Positions 1 through 8,027 of a stretch of DNA of 19,845 bases are shown one piece after another (position 1 is the stretch's first letter; the number at the start of each line of letters is the position of its first letter). The stretch is from Flavobacteriaceae bacterium. Lineage in GTDB: Bacteria; Bacteroidota; Bacteroidia; Flavobacteriales; Flavobacteriaceae. The notes beneath the pieces were generated by a model. It searched no databases. It saw only the letters and a list, made by a program, of their open reading frames with translations, and had not been told where the DNA came from. Both the position numbers and the translations under genes were made by a program. The stretch covers positions 1 to 19,845 of the forward strand of contig CANHBE010000019.1 of assembly GCA_947458575.1 (NCBI GenBank), written 5' to 3'.

Positions 1-114
1 GGTGAGCACGCGCGTTTTTCCCGAGCCAGCACCGGCAATAATAATCATCGGCCCATCTTTTTGTAGAACAGGCTCTTGTTGCGCTTCGTTAAGTTGACTT
101 ATGTATTGTTGCAT
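1..114 (-). CDS. UvrD/PcrA-type superfamily 1 DNA helicase, N-terminal fragment
   Basis: Only the first 38 codons are in the window; the gene continues past the left edge. The start is the ATG at 114-112 on the minus strand. The peptide begins MQQYISQLNEAQQ, matching the Q-motif region (LNxxQ) of UvrD/PcrA/Rep helicases. It is followed by an ATP-binding Walker A motif, AGAGSGKTR, at residues 27-35, and then VLT. Known members are ATP-driven 3'-5' DNA helicases of repair and replication. The order LNEAQ, about 17 residues, AGAGSGKT is characteristic of UvrD/PcrA. The fragment cannot separate PcrA from UvrD, Rep or a related helicase, so no symbol is given. Confidence 0.87.
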   Translation of the reverse strand, partial: MQQYISQLNEAQQEPVLQKDGPMIIIAGAGSGKTRVLT

Positions 115-217
115 TTATTGAATTGACTGAGTTACTAAGTTGACTCAGATTGACAACAAAAATAGGCATTTAGTGATGAAGAATCGAAACGAGTTTTCAA
201 CAATTGAGAGATTTCCG

Positions 218-1423
218 CTATTCTGTTTCTGGAACGGCAATGGCATCTTTTTCTAAAGAAGCAATTACTTTTTCTTCTTCCTCTGTAAGCACAATTGCAT
301 TGTTCTTCTGCCAGAATTTACCAGTATACTTTGTTGGTTTATCATAGAGATACTTCTTCTTGTAAACCTCTTTTTTATCATAAGTCAAATCGTCTTTTTC
401 AAAATCAGTAACAATCAAATCGCTTCTAGATTCTGTATATTCTTGGTACTTTTTTGTCCAAACTTTGTAACGAACATATCTATTGTTATGCGACAATACA
501 TAATTATTATTGACCATTTTATAAACCGCTCTAAATTTGATATCCAAAGGTGACGCATGCATACCCAGAAAGCTAATTACCCTCGGATATTGCTTGTGAC
601 TTTCCGCAAAATGCATGTCAACATCATAGATTAATTTTGTTTCTGGATCATAAACGAATGAACCCTCATATAATGATTTTTCTACTTCTTGCTTAGGTTC
701 TATGATAATGACATACAGTTCTTTACCATCCTTGTTCTTTCTGGATTTTAGCGTAAATTCATAATTCTCAAAATCTTTCTTATTGATTACTTCTTGTTCC
801 AAGAATTGAAAAGTATAACTGGTCAAAATACCTCTTTGTACATTTAGTGTGGCACCAAGTTGATCGTCATCTTCTGTCGGTAACTCCAATGAGAAAGAAC
901 GGTTTTGCTTTACAATCAAATCAGATTTTGTCTTTTTAGTTCCGCCACTTGCATGATAATCGAGTAAGCCGTCGGAAAACTTTTTGTACTTACCATCGAG
1001 TTTTACAAATTCTCTGTAGTAAGTATGCAAAACAATGGGTTTGTTAAAACGGGCTTTGGAAGCGGCAACAATATCCAGTAAAATTTGCTGTAACGGAATC
1101 TTTGTCACCATGACTTCCTCTAGTACTTCTTCGCTTTGTTCGAGTCGAATAGTTTGGGTTTCCTCTTTAAAATCAGCAACTGGCACAGACATCAACTTAT
1201 AACCCAAACACGAAATCAAAACCACGCCTTCCTTGGGAGCCGTAAGTTGAAAAACACCTTCGTCATTGCTAATCGTTCCCATCGCTGAATTCTTAATACC
1301 TATGGAGGCCGCAATAATAGGTTCATTACTCACCGCATCTTTCAAAAGACCTCGAATATTCACCGTTTGAGAAATAACATTGTAACTAAAGAGTAATAAA
1401 CAAATGGCGCAAAGTTGTTTCAT
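218..1423 (-). CDS. Secreted protein with carboxypeptidase-regulatory-like domain
   Basis: This encodes 401 residues. Residues 1-18 (MKQLCAICLLLFSYNVIS) look like a Sec signal peptide. Residues about 21-100 form a carboxypeptidase D regulatory-like beta-sandwich: INIRG-type opening, NEPIIAASI, GTISNDEGVFQL, then a short strand with CLGYK. This fold is common at the N-terminus of Bacteroidota secreted and outer-membrane proteins. It is followed by EEVLEEVMV, as in TonB-linked proteins, but no beta-barrel or plug follows. The remaining 300 residues (YYREF near 135-139, many aromatic and charged beta-type segments) belong to no family I can name. It is probably a periplasmic or outer-membrane-associated protein of unknown function. 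The ATG start gives a clean signal peptide. It lies downstream of, and in the same direction as, the PNGase-like gene, but a strong terminator separates them. Confidence 0.75.
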   Translation of the reverse strand: MKQLCAICLLLFSYNVISQTVNIRGLLKDAVSNEPIIAASIGIKNSAMGTISNDEGVFQLTAPKEGVVLISCLGYKLMSVPVADFKEETQTIRLEQSEEVLEEVMVTKIPLQQILLDIVAASKARFNKPIVLHTYYREFVKLDGKYKKFSDGLLDYHASGGTKKTKSDLIVKQNRSFSLELPTEDDDQLGATLNVQRGILTSYTFQFLEQEVINKKDFENYEFTLKSRKNKDGKELYVIIIEPKQEVEKSLYEGSFVYDPETKLIYDVDMHFAESHKQYPRVISFLGMHASPLDIKFRAVYKMVNNNYVLSHNNRYVRYKVWTKKYQEYTESRSDLIVTDFEKDDLTYDKKEVYKKKYLYDKPTKYTGKFWQKNNAIVLTEEEEKVIASLEKDAIAVPETE

Positions 1424-1473
1424 AAGAGAGCATTTTGGTTTAGGCTAATTTAGTTGAAATATATGTAAATAAA

Positions 1474-1501
1474 AAAAGCTCAAGTACATTCTTGAGCTTT
1501 T
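1474..1501 (-). terminator. Rho-independent terminator of the PNGase F-like gene
   Basis: A perfect 11-bp stem (AAAAGCTCAAG at 1474-1484 with CTTGAGCTTTT at 1491-1501) encloses a 6-base loop. On the minus strand it ends in a run of seven T, 20 bases after the stop of the 1522-2865 gene. The A/T-flanked stem could also act on the plus strand. It separates the two minus-strand secreted-protein genes transcriptionally. Confidence 0.88.
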
Positions 1502-1521
1502 AATCAAATAGAAAAATAAAT

Positions 1522-2865
1522 CTATTGCTTCATTATTTTTTCAGTCACTTTTATGCCATTATTAAATTCAACTTGCAACAAATACATGCCGTTTGACAAG
1601 TTTGAAATATTAATTTGATTTTGATTTCCTTCATATACTTGCTGCCCTATAGCATTCACCATCGAACATTTCTTTATCGTTTCCTTTGCATCGATATTTA
1701 GAAAATCTGACGTTGGATTAGGAAAAATAGAGTACGCTACCATTGTTGGACTTTCCACACCTAGTGGGATTGCTGTTCCTTGTAGGTAAAGTGAAATCGG
1801 AAAATACCCCTCAGCATTTACAAATTGAGCACCAGGTACACTAATTCTAAAATTATGAGTTCCTGCTGTTAACGTTCCTCGATCTATTTTTCTAATCGGA
1901 ATGTTATAGCCTGGACACCAATTACTAAAAGACTGCCAAGCTGCATCGGTTCTTGGTGCAGAACCATAAATTCCGTTGGGCTGCGTATTATAAACTCTGT
2001 ATGGTTCACAGGTTGGTTCTCCCGGTTTATAATTTAATATGTTAGTAGTAAAATCATCAAGGTAAATATAATGCCTTCTTCTATTATATTCTTCCCCTCC
2101 TGTATTAGCACCGTGATTTGAAGTAATCAAGTAAAAACTTGAATCAGCTATGTCCGTCGGTAAATTAAAGGCAATAGTTCTTATCGTCGTGCCAATAGCA
2201 TCGGAAGCCCCTGCTTGGTAATTATTCATATAATTCATAAAATTCAACGGTAGCAAGAAATTATTACTTGAAACTAACGGAGTGCTATCTGAAATAAGCG
2301 ATAGCGTACCGTAAAAAACACTAATAATTCCGGCACATCCTGCCACTTGTGTTTGCGCAGCATAAGGAACGCCAAACACTTGAAATTCAATCCAAAAATC
2401 ATAGGCTGCCAGCATTTCAGGATCCTTAAATATCTTGGCCATATTATCAATATTAAAAACATAAGGCACCTCGTACGGCGCTATATTTTTATTCATAAAT
2501 GGCGTAATAAACCTTGCCAACTCAATTTTTGGAACTGTATTGGTGTCATACGTCAATGCATCTTTCGGCGCAAATGCCAAGTTAACATTACCAATTCGAT
2601 CATAGTTATCACAATCGGCTTTGATAGTTATATTCAAACCCATCGTACTTCCAAATGCAAGTAATTGTTCTGAAGTTAATTTCTTCGCGTACAAATCATT
2701 GCGATGACGAATAATACCATCAGGAACAGGTTCGTTGACTACCGCCGCATAACCATCATAAAATCGAATTTGGTCAAAAACCGTAAGCGAAGTAGTTTGC
2801 GCCTTCAAATCGAAAGCACTTACACTCAAAACACTAACCAATAAAAACAGTAATTTTTTCTTCAT
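1522..2865 (-). CDS. Secreted PNGase F-like protein with T9SS C-terminal sorting domain
   Basis: This encodes 447 residues: a signal peptide (about 1-22, ending in KAQ), a two-part jelly-roll region (about 28-365), and a type A T9SS sorting domain (about 376-447: YSIFPNPTSDFLNI, then ISNLSNGMYLLQVE and KIMKQ). The middle resembles peptide-N4-(N-acetyl-beta-glucosaminyl)asparagine amidase F by recall. CDNYDRIGNV at 85-94 matches the PNGase F CDEWDRYANV segment that carries the catalytic Asp, and is followed by ELARFITPF. IEFQVFG with E160 may supply a second acidic residue. GGEEYNRRRH at 256-265 matches the segment with the catalytic Glu, and NWCPGYNIPIRKID at 315-328 matches its WCPG segment. 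Known PNGase F removes N-glycans from glycoproteins outside the cell. Activity and substrate here are inferred. Confidence 0.8.
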   Translation of the reverse strand: MKKKLLFLLVSVLSVSAFDLKAQTTSLTVFDQIRFYDGYAAVVNEPVPDGIIRHRNDLYAKKLTSEQLLAFGSTMGLNITIKADCDNYDRIGNVNLAFAPKDALTYDTNTVPKIELARFITPFMNKNIAPYEVPYVFNIDNMAKIFKDPEMLAAYDFWIEFQVFGVPYAAQTQVAGCAGIISVFYGTLSLISDSTPLVSSNNFLLPLNFMNYMNNYQAGASDAIGTTIRTIAFNLPTDIADSSFYLITSNHGANTGGEEYNRRRHYIYLDDFTTNILNYKPGEPTCEPYRVYNTQPNGIYGSAPRTDAAWQSFSNWCPGYNIPIRKIDRGTLTAGTHNFRISVPGAQFVNAEGYFPISLYLQGTAIPLGVESPTMVAYSIFPNPTSDFLNIDAKETIKKCSMVNAIGQQVYEGNQNQINISNLSNGMYLLQVEFNNGIKVTEKIMKQ

Positions 2866-2960
2866 AATATATTTAGTTTATGTAAAAATAGTTGAAAATC
2901 TTATACAAATCTTTTCTCCTGAATTATTTTTTTAATCGATACAAAAAGGATGGAATGTTT

Positions 2961-2968
2961 TACTTTTG
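2961..2968 (+). promoter_or_regulatory. Bacteroidota -7 promoter box (TACTTTTG)
   Basis: The sequence matches the TAnnTTTG -7 consensus of Bacteroidota sigma-70 promoters. It would place the transcription start near 2974, about 20 bases before the ATG at 2995. A matching -33 TTG is not clear. The box decides the start of the next gene, because the earlier in-frame ATG at 2950 lies upstream of the predicted transcript. Confidence 0.6.
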
Positions 2969-2994
2969 CAACAATAAAAATCAAAATTACTCCT

Positions 2995-3516
2995 ATGAAC
3001 GCAGATAAAGCCCTCGAATTATTGTTTTACACATTGCCCGCCTTGATTACTGGCGGTGTTGCTTATTACTTGTTTACAGCCTATTTCAACGACCAACAAA
3101 ACACCCGTCGTTGGTTGCTTCAAAAAGAAAATCAAAAAGAGTCTTTGCCTTTGCGCCTGCAAGCTTTCGAACGTATGGCGTTGTTTTTAGAGCGTATCAA
3201 TCCAACTAAACTGCTCATTCGCATCAAACCACTTTCTGACGACAAACACGATTACGAAAACCTAGTCATTGCACAAATCGAACAAGAATTCGAGCACAAC
3301 CTAACGCAACAAATCTACATGACCGACGAATGTTGGACCATCATCATCACAGCGAAAAACGCCACAATTCAAATGATTCGCAAAGCCAATATGAGCGACC
3401 GCGTGGATAGCGCCGACAAATTGCGCGAAGTAATCTTATCTGACTTAATGGAAAAAGCGACACCAAGTAGCGCCGCTTTGAGTTATTTGAAAAATGAGTT
3501 GAATGGGTTTTTGTAA
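2995..3516 (+). CDS. Small N-terminally anchored protein of unknown function (DUF7935-like)
   Basis: This encodes 173 residues from the ATG at 2995. An in-frame ATG exists at 2950, but it lies upstream of the predicted transcription start and adds only a poor 15-residue extension. Residues about 6-30 (LLFYTLPALITGGVAYYLFTAYF) form one membrane segment. The rest is a soluble, mostly helical region rich in charged residues, with conserved-looking LPLRLQAFERMALFLERINP near 50-69 and a C-terminal SSAALSYLKNELNGFL. I recall similar small proteins across Flavobacteria, annotated as DUF7935 or hypothetical, but cannot verify the family. There are no catalytic motifs. It has its own promoter and is convergent with guaB. 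Confidence 0.7.
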   Translation: MNADKALELLFYTLPALITGGVAYYLFTAYFNDQQNTRRWLLQKENQKESLPLRLQAFERMALFLERINPTKLLIRIKPLSDDKHDYENLVIAQIEQEFEHNLTQQIYMTDECWTIIITAKNATIQMIRKANMSDRVDSADKLREVILSDLMEKATPSSAALSYLKNELNGFL

Positions 3517-3545
3517 GCTGCTAAGTTGCTGAGTGCCTGAGTTGC
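3517..3545 (+). repeat. Low-complexity TTGCTGAG-type repeat, left arm
   Basis: Immediately after the stop of the small membrane protein, the DNA repeats variants of GTTGCTGAGT (GCTAAGTTGCTGAGTGCC and so on). An inverted counterpart lies at 3718-3757, so the two arms flank the dispersed repeat at 3592-3695. A related stretch (GACTGAGTTACTAAGTTGAC) lies at 125-144. Confidence 0.55.
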
Positions 3546-3591
3546 TATGTTTTTAGAGTTGCTAATCAATGTGTGTTTTGTTTTTTTAATC

Positions 3592-3695
3592 AGGAGCTAA
3601 TCCGGCACCCGAGCTTTTTGGCGAACTGGCGAAGCAATCCGCTTTATCTTTTGTGCCGAACGCCGTCACAAAAGGATGCCACTGCTATCCGGGCT
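3592..3695 (-). repeat. Dispersed intergenic repeat, copy 1
   Basis: Read on the minus strand this 104-base element begins AGCCC-GAT-GCAGTGG, contains ATCCTTTTGTG with the complementary CACAAAAGAT about 12 bases later, and ends GGATTAGCTCCT. The 75-base copy at 7953-8027 shares both ends and the central hairpin, and differs mainly by the length of an internal stretch. It fills the gap between two convergent genes. The element resembles repeats I recall from intergenic regions of Flavobacterium genomes, and it may be transcribed as a structured RNA. A link to the described Flavo-1 RNA motif is possible but unverified. Confidence 0.7.
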
Positions 3696-3717
3696 ACGGC
3701 AATACGTAAACCAAGAC

Positions 3718-3757
3718 AAGCTCAGTACCTTAGTCACTCAGCAACTCAGCAACTTCC
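3718..3757 (-). repeat. Low-complexity TTGCTGAG-type repeat, right arm
   Basis: This is CTTAGTCACTCAGCAACTCAGCAACTT-like sequence whose complement repeats GTTGCTGAGT. It is an imperfect inverted match to 3517-3545 and ends at the guaB stop codon. Confidence 0.55.
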
Positions 3758-5229
3758 TACCTCGAATAATTCGGTGCTTCCTTAGTAATCGTAACATTAT
3801 GCGGATGACTTTCCGTTATACCACTAGACGTAATTCGAACAAACCTTCCTGTATCTTGCAAAGTCGCAATGTCTTTCGATCCGCAATAACCCATTCCAGC
3901 ACGTAATCCACCGATGAATTGCTGCATGCTTTCATTCAATTCGCCTTTATACGGCACGCGACCTACAATGCCCTCTGGAACCAATTTCTTCACATCGTCT
4001 TCTACATCTTGAAAATATCTATCTTTCGAACCTTCTTGCATCGCTTCTACGGAACCCATGCCACGATACGACTTGAATTTTCTCCCTTCAAAAATAATAG
4101 TCTCACCAGGAGATTCTTTCGTTCCAGCTAATAACGATCCTAGCATTACACTATCCGCTCCAGCAGCAATCGCTTTGGGAATATCACCAGTATAACGAAT
4201 CCCACCATCGGCAATCACTGGAACGCCACTGCCTTTGATTGCAGCAGCAACTTCTAACACCGCAGAAAACTGTGGAAATCCAACACCCGCAACCACACGC
4301 GTCGTACAGATAGATCCCGGTCCAATGCCGACTTTCACACCATCAGCGCCATTCTCAACCAAGAACTTTGCGGCTTCAGCCGTGGCGATATTACCCACAA
4401 TCACATCCAATTTCGGAAATTTCCCTTTAATTTCTTTCAGAACATTCACCACACCTTGCGTATGTCCATGCGCCGTATCAATAATAATCGCATCCACACC
4501 AGCATTCACCAACGCCTCTGCTCTAGTGACCGCATCAGCCGTAACACCAATCGCAGCCGCAACTCGCAATCTTCCAAAAACATCTTTGTTGGCAATGGGT
4601 TTTTGGGTCAATTTGGTGATATCTCGAAATGTAATCAATCCTACTAATTTATAATCAGCATTGACCACCGGTAATTTTTCAATTTTATGACCTTGCAAAA
4701 CGACTTCTGCTTGTTCTAACGACGTTCCTTCTGCCACGGTAATCAAATTAGTACTGGTCATCACTTCAACAATCGGGCGTGTACTATTCTTTTCAAAACG
4801 CAAATCGCGATTGGTCACAATTCCTTTTAGTTTCTTCGAATCATCAACTATGGGAATACCGCCAATTCCAAACTCTTTCATCGCATTCTTGGCATCCGCT
4901 ACAGTCGCTGTTAAAGGTAAAGTCACCGGATCGATGATCATACCCGACTCGGCACGTTTCACTTTACGCACTTTCGCCGCTTGTTGCTCAATCGTCATAT
5001 TCTTATGCAACACGCCAATACCGCCTTCTTGTGCCATCGCAATCGCCATAGAACTTTCAGTTACTGTATCCATAGCAGCGGAAACAATAGGAACATTGAG
5101 CGTAATATTTCTAGAAAATTTGGATTGAATACTGACTTCTCTGGGAAGCACATTCGAATAATTGGGAACTAAAAGGACGTCATCGTACGTTAATCCTTCT
5201 CCGATAATCTTGTGGTTGTGAGCGTTCAT
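3757..5229 (-). CDS. guaB: IMP dehydrogenase
   Basis: This encodes 490 residues, the normal length for bacterial GuaB. The enzyme oxidises IMP to XMP with NAD+, the committed step of GMP synthesis in the cytoplasm. The N-terminal part reads TYDDVLLVPNYSNVLP, then PIVSAAMDTVTE. Two CBS domains follow (about residues 95-205, with IPIVDD and LPVVN strands). The barrel then resumes with GVKVGIGPGSICTTR at about 297-311, including catalytic Cys308. DGGIRYTGDI lies at about 341-350, SYRGMGS at 387-393, and the flap dyad R404-Y405 sits in KDRYFQ. GIVGRVPYKG follows. All key residues are present, so it should be active. A near-perfect -7 box lies about 30 bases upstream. It is convergent with the small membrane-protein gene. 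Confidence 0.98.
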   Translation of the reverse strand: MNAHNHKIIGEGLTYDDVLLVPNYSNVLPREVSIQSKFSRNITLNVPIVSAAMDTVTESSMAIAMAQEGGIGVLHKNMTIEQQAAKVRKVKRAESGMIIDPVTLPLTATVADAKNAMKEFGIGGIPIVDDSKKLKGIVTNRDLRFEKNSTRPIVEVMTSTNLITVAEGTSLEQAEVVLQGHKIEKLPVVNADYKLVGLITFRDITKLTQKPIANKDVFGRLRVAAAIGVTADAVTRAEALVNAGVDAIIIDTAHGHTQGVVNVLKEIKGKFPKLDVIVGNIATAEAAKFLVENGADGVKVGIGPGSICTTRVVAGVGFPQFSAVLEVAAAIKGSGVPVIADGGIRYTGDIPKAIAAGADSVMLGSLLAGTKESPGETIIFEGRKFKSYRGMGSVEAMQEGSKDRYFQDVEDDVKKLVPEGIVGRVPYKGELNESMQQFIGGLRAGMGYCGSKDIATLQDTGRFVRITSSGITESHPHNVTITKEAPNYSR

Positions 5230-5259
5230 TGCAATTTGTAGTTGTAGTTAAATTGCGAG

Positions 5260-5267
5260 CAAATATA
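5260..5267 (-). promoter_or_regulatory. Bacteroidota -7 box of guaB (TATATTTG)
   Basis: On the minus strand this matches TAnnTTTG exactly and lies 31-38 bases before the guaB ATG. It would give a leader of about 23 bases. No attenuator or riboswitch is visible in such a short leader. Confidence 0.6.
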
Positions 5268-5352
5268 AAGAAATTTAAGGAAATATAAAGGGTATTTCAA
5301 ACCTAAATGAATACCTTGCATAAAGAATTTAATTCTACCTGAAAGCTGCATT

Positions 5353-7842
5353 ATGACTACTCAAAACTCCACGATAACAGGACTTTCAGAAAGCGAAGTG
5401 ATCCAGTCTAGAACAACTTCAGGTCGCAATTCGCTAGAGCATCAAGAACAAAATCACTTATTGCATTCTATTATCGACATGGTGAAAGAACCCATGTTCC
5501 TCCTACTTGTTGCTGCAACTGCTATTTATTTTATTACAGGAGAATACGGTAACGGGATATTCATGGCGGTAGCCATTGCCATCGTTTCTGCCATTTCTTT
5601 GTTTCAAGAATCGAGAAGTCGAAACGCTATTGACGCCCTAAAAAAATTATCCCAACCCAAATGCAAAGTCATTCGCGACAGCAAGGTAGTGGAAATCTTA
5701 AGTGAAGAAATTGTCTTGGGCGATTGCATCCAAATTGAAGAAGGCACTTTTGTTCCTGCAGATGGCATCATCTTACAATCGAATGATTTTTCTGTAAATG
5801 AATCGATACTCACGGGCGAATCGCTCTCGGTATTCAGAAGCGAAACCTCCGAAAATAAACAGGTTTTTCAAGGTACCATCGTAGCCAGCGGTTTGGCGAT
5901 TTGTCAAGTAACGGCTATCGGAAACCTAACCGAATTGGGGAAAATTGGAAAAAGTCTCAGCGCCATCGAAGAAGAAAAAACACCGCTGCAAATTCAAATC
6001 GGCAATTTCGTTAAAAAAATGTCAATTATTGGCTTGGTGATTTTTGGTATTGTTTGGGGCATTAATTACTACAATTCACATCAAGTTTTAGGAAGTTTAT
6101 TGCAGGCACTGACTTTAGCAATGAGCGTCATTCCAGAAGAAATTCCAGTGGCCTTTGCGTCATTCATGGCTTTAGGTGCCTGGCGATTGCTCAAAATGGG
6201 CATCATCGTCAAACAAACGAAAACGGTCGAAACGTTAGGAAGCGCCACGGTAATTTGTACAGACAAAACGGGAACCATCACCGAAAACCGCATGACGTTG
6301 GCGCAATGGTTTACTTTGGAAGATAACCTGTTGCATGTTCCAACGGATCAAAGAAGTGATTTAGACAATGAACTCCTAAGTCTATCCATGTGGTCTAGCG
6401 AGCCCATCCCGTTCGATGCTATGGAAATCGCCTTGCACGAAGCCTACGAAAAACTCGAAATCACCGATGATCGCCCGTTCTACCAATTGATTCACGAATA
6501 TCCGTTAAGTGGCAAACCACCGATGATGACACATGTTTTCCAAAACAAAGCAGGACATCGCATCATCGCAGCCAAAGGCGCTCCCGAAGCTATCATGTCG
6601 TGCTCTAATTTGTCAGAGGCACAAACGCAGCAAATTCATGATGCCATTACCACCATGACGCAAGAAGGTTATCGCGTTCTAGGCGTTGGACTTGCCGATC
6701 TGGATGGAAACAATTATCCGAAAACGCAACAAGAATTCGCTTTTCAATTTAAAGGACTCGTCGCGTTTTACGACCCGCCGAAACCCAATATCAAAGCGGT
6801 TTTTGAGACGTTTTACAAAGCTGGAATTCAAGTGAAAATTGTCACAGGCGATAACGCTGCAACGACCACCACCATCGCCAAGCAAATTGATTTTAGAAAT
6901 ACACATCAAACCTTAAATGGCGATGAACTGATGACCATGGACGACGCGACCTTGAAAACCAAAGTCATGGAAACCAGCATTTTCACCCGCATGTTTCCCG
7001 AAGCGAAACTCAAAATCATCAAAGCACTCAAAGACAACAATCAAATTGTAGCCATGACTGGCGACGGCGTGAATGATGGACCTGCGCTAAAGTCCGCACA
7101 CATCGGCATTGCCATGGGTAAAAAAGGAACGGAAATCGCCAAAGAAGCCGCCAACCTCATCTTGATTGACGACGATTTCGCAAAAATGGTCGATGCAATT
7201 GCGATGGGACGAAAAATCTACCTCAACCTTAAAAAAGCCATCCAATATATCATCTCGATTCACATTCCGATTATTCTCATTGTCTTTATTCCACTGGCGT
7301 TGGGCTGGATATTTCCCAACATCTTCACGCCTGTTCATATTATATTTTTAGAGATTATCATGGGGCCAACTTGTTCCATCATCTACGAAAATGAACCGAT
7401 GGAAAGCGATTTAATGCTACAAAAACCGCGACCGTTATCGAACACTTTTTTCAACTGGAAAGAAATCCTCCTAAGCATTATCCAAGGATTGGTGATTACG
7501 GGCGGTTTGCTTTTGGTTTACCAATATTGCGTCGCGAATTCCTGCACCGAAAACCAAACCCGAACCACCGTTTTCCTAACTTTGATTGTCGCCAATATTT
7601 TTATGACGTTGGTCAACCGTTCTTTCCACTACTCGATTTTCACCACAATTCGATATAAAAATAATTTGGTGCCGATGATTATCGGAATCACCATCGGAAT
7701 TACGCATTTACTGCTTTGGGTTCCGTTGTTTTCAAAATTCTTTCAATTCGAAATGATCACGACCACACAATTACTGGTAAGCGTTGGCGTTGGAATGATT
7801 TCGGTGTTGTGGATTGAAATTTATAAATGGATGAGAAGATGA
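5353..7842 (+). CDS. Cation-translocating P-type ATPase (P2-like)
   Basis: This encodes 829 residues of an inner-membrane ATP-driven cation pump. An N-terminal cation-ATPase domain (about 5-40) precedes two membrane segments (about 47-85). The actuator domain carries TGES at 154-157. Membrane helix 4 contains PEEIP at 261-265, in the position of the PEGLP ion-binding motif. DKTGT at 304-308 has the phosphorylated Asp304. The nucleotide-binding domain contains KGAPE near 410, followed by TGD at 498-500 and GDGVND at 570-575. Hydrophobic C-terminal segments lie from about 630 to 825. These features place it with Ca2+/Mg2+/Na+-type pumps rather than heavy-metal P1B pumps, since no N-terminal CxxC domain or CPx motif is present. 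The transported ion cannot be fixed from sequence. It is divergent from guaB across about 120 bases. Confidence 0.92.
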   Translation: MTTQNSTITGLSESEVIQSRTTSGRNSLEHQEQNHLLHSIIDMVKEPMFLLLVAATAIYFITGEYGNGIFMAVAIAIVSAISLFQESRSRNAIDALKKLSQPKCKVIRDSKVVEILSEEIVLGDCIQIEEGTFVPADGIILQSNDFSVNESILTGESLSVFRSETSENKQVFQGTIVASGLAICQVTAIGNLTELGKIGKSLSAIEEEKTPLQIQIGNFVKKMSIIGLVIFGIVWGINYYNSHQVLGSLLQALTLAMSVIPEEIPVAFASFMALGAWRLLKMGIIVKQTKTVETLGSATVICTDKTGTITENRMTLAQWFTLEDNLLHVPTDQRSDLDNELLSLSMWSSEPIPFDAMEIALHEAYEKLEITDDRPFYQLIHEYPLSGKPPMMTHVFQNKAGHRIIAAKGAPEAIMSCSNLSEAQTQQIHDAITTMTQEGYRVLGVGLADLDGNNYPKTQQEFAFQFKGLVAFYDPPKPNIKAVFETFYKAGIQVKIVTGDNAATTTTIAKQIDFRNTHQTLNGDELMTMDDATLKTKVMETSIFTRMFPEAKLKIIKALKDNNQIVAMTGDGVNDGPALKSAHIGIAMGKKGTEIAKEAANLILIDDDFAKMVDAIAMGRKIYLNLKKAIQYIISIHIPIILIVFIPLALGWIFPNIFTPVHIIFLEIIMGPTCSIIYENEPMESDLMLQKPRPLSNTFFNWKEILLSIIQGLVITGGLLLVYQYCVANSCTENQTRTTVFLTLIVANIFMTLVNRSFHYSIFTTIRYKNNLVPMIIGITIGITHLLLWVPLFSKFFQFEMITTTQLLVSVGVGMISVLWIEIYKWMRR

Positions 7843-7847
7843 GGAAA

Positions 7848-7912
7848 GACTGTAGGACTGTAAGATTTTAAGACTGTAGGACTGTGAGATTTTAAGATTT
7901 TAGGATTTTAGG
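7848..7912 (+). repeat. 24-bp tandem repeat plus GATTTTAG repeats
   Basis: Two 24-base units, 7848-7871 and 7872-7895, differ at one position. Each contains GACTGTAGGACTGT followed by GATTTTAA. They are followed by GATTTTAGGATTTTAGGA. The array starts a few bases after the ATPase stop codon and appears non-coding. Confidence 0.75.
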
Positions 7913-7922
7913 ATATACAGAA

Positions 7923-7955
7923 GCTAGGGGCAAATCTTATAATCTTACCTCTAGC
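7923..7955 (+). repeat. Hairpin after the P-type ATPase gene
   Basis: GCTAGGGG (7923-7930) can pair with CCTCTAGC (7948-7955), with one G-U pair and a 17-base loop. It has no following T run, so it is not a classical terminator. It abuts the dispersed repeat that begins at 7953. Confidence 0.4.
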
Positions 7956-8027
7956 CCCGATGGCAGTGGAAATCCTTTTGTGAGGTAACGAAACAAAAGA
8001 TTGCAGCGAACAGCGGGATTAGCTCCT
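7953..8027 (+). repeat. Dispersed intergenic repeat, copy 2
   Basis: This 75-base element starts AGCCCCGATGGCAGTGG, has ATCCTTTTGTGA pairing with ACAAAAGAT, and ends GGGATTAGCTCCT. It shares its ends and central hairpin with copy 1 at 3592-3695, which lies on the other strand. Its terminal CT overlaps the TAG stop codon (8026-8028 on the minus strand) of the lyase gene, so the repeat supplies part of that stop. Confidence 0.7.

Noticed and set aside
2950..2994. Upstream ATG extending the small membrane protein by 15 residues
   Set aside because: It lies before the predicted -7 box and start of transcription, and the extension is unlike a signal or membrane segment.
3573..3906. Two short plus-strand frames over the repeat and the guaB end
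   Set aside because: They overlap the dispersed repeat and guaB antisense and show no start context or protein features.
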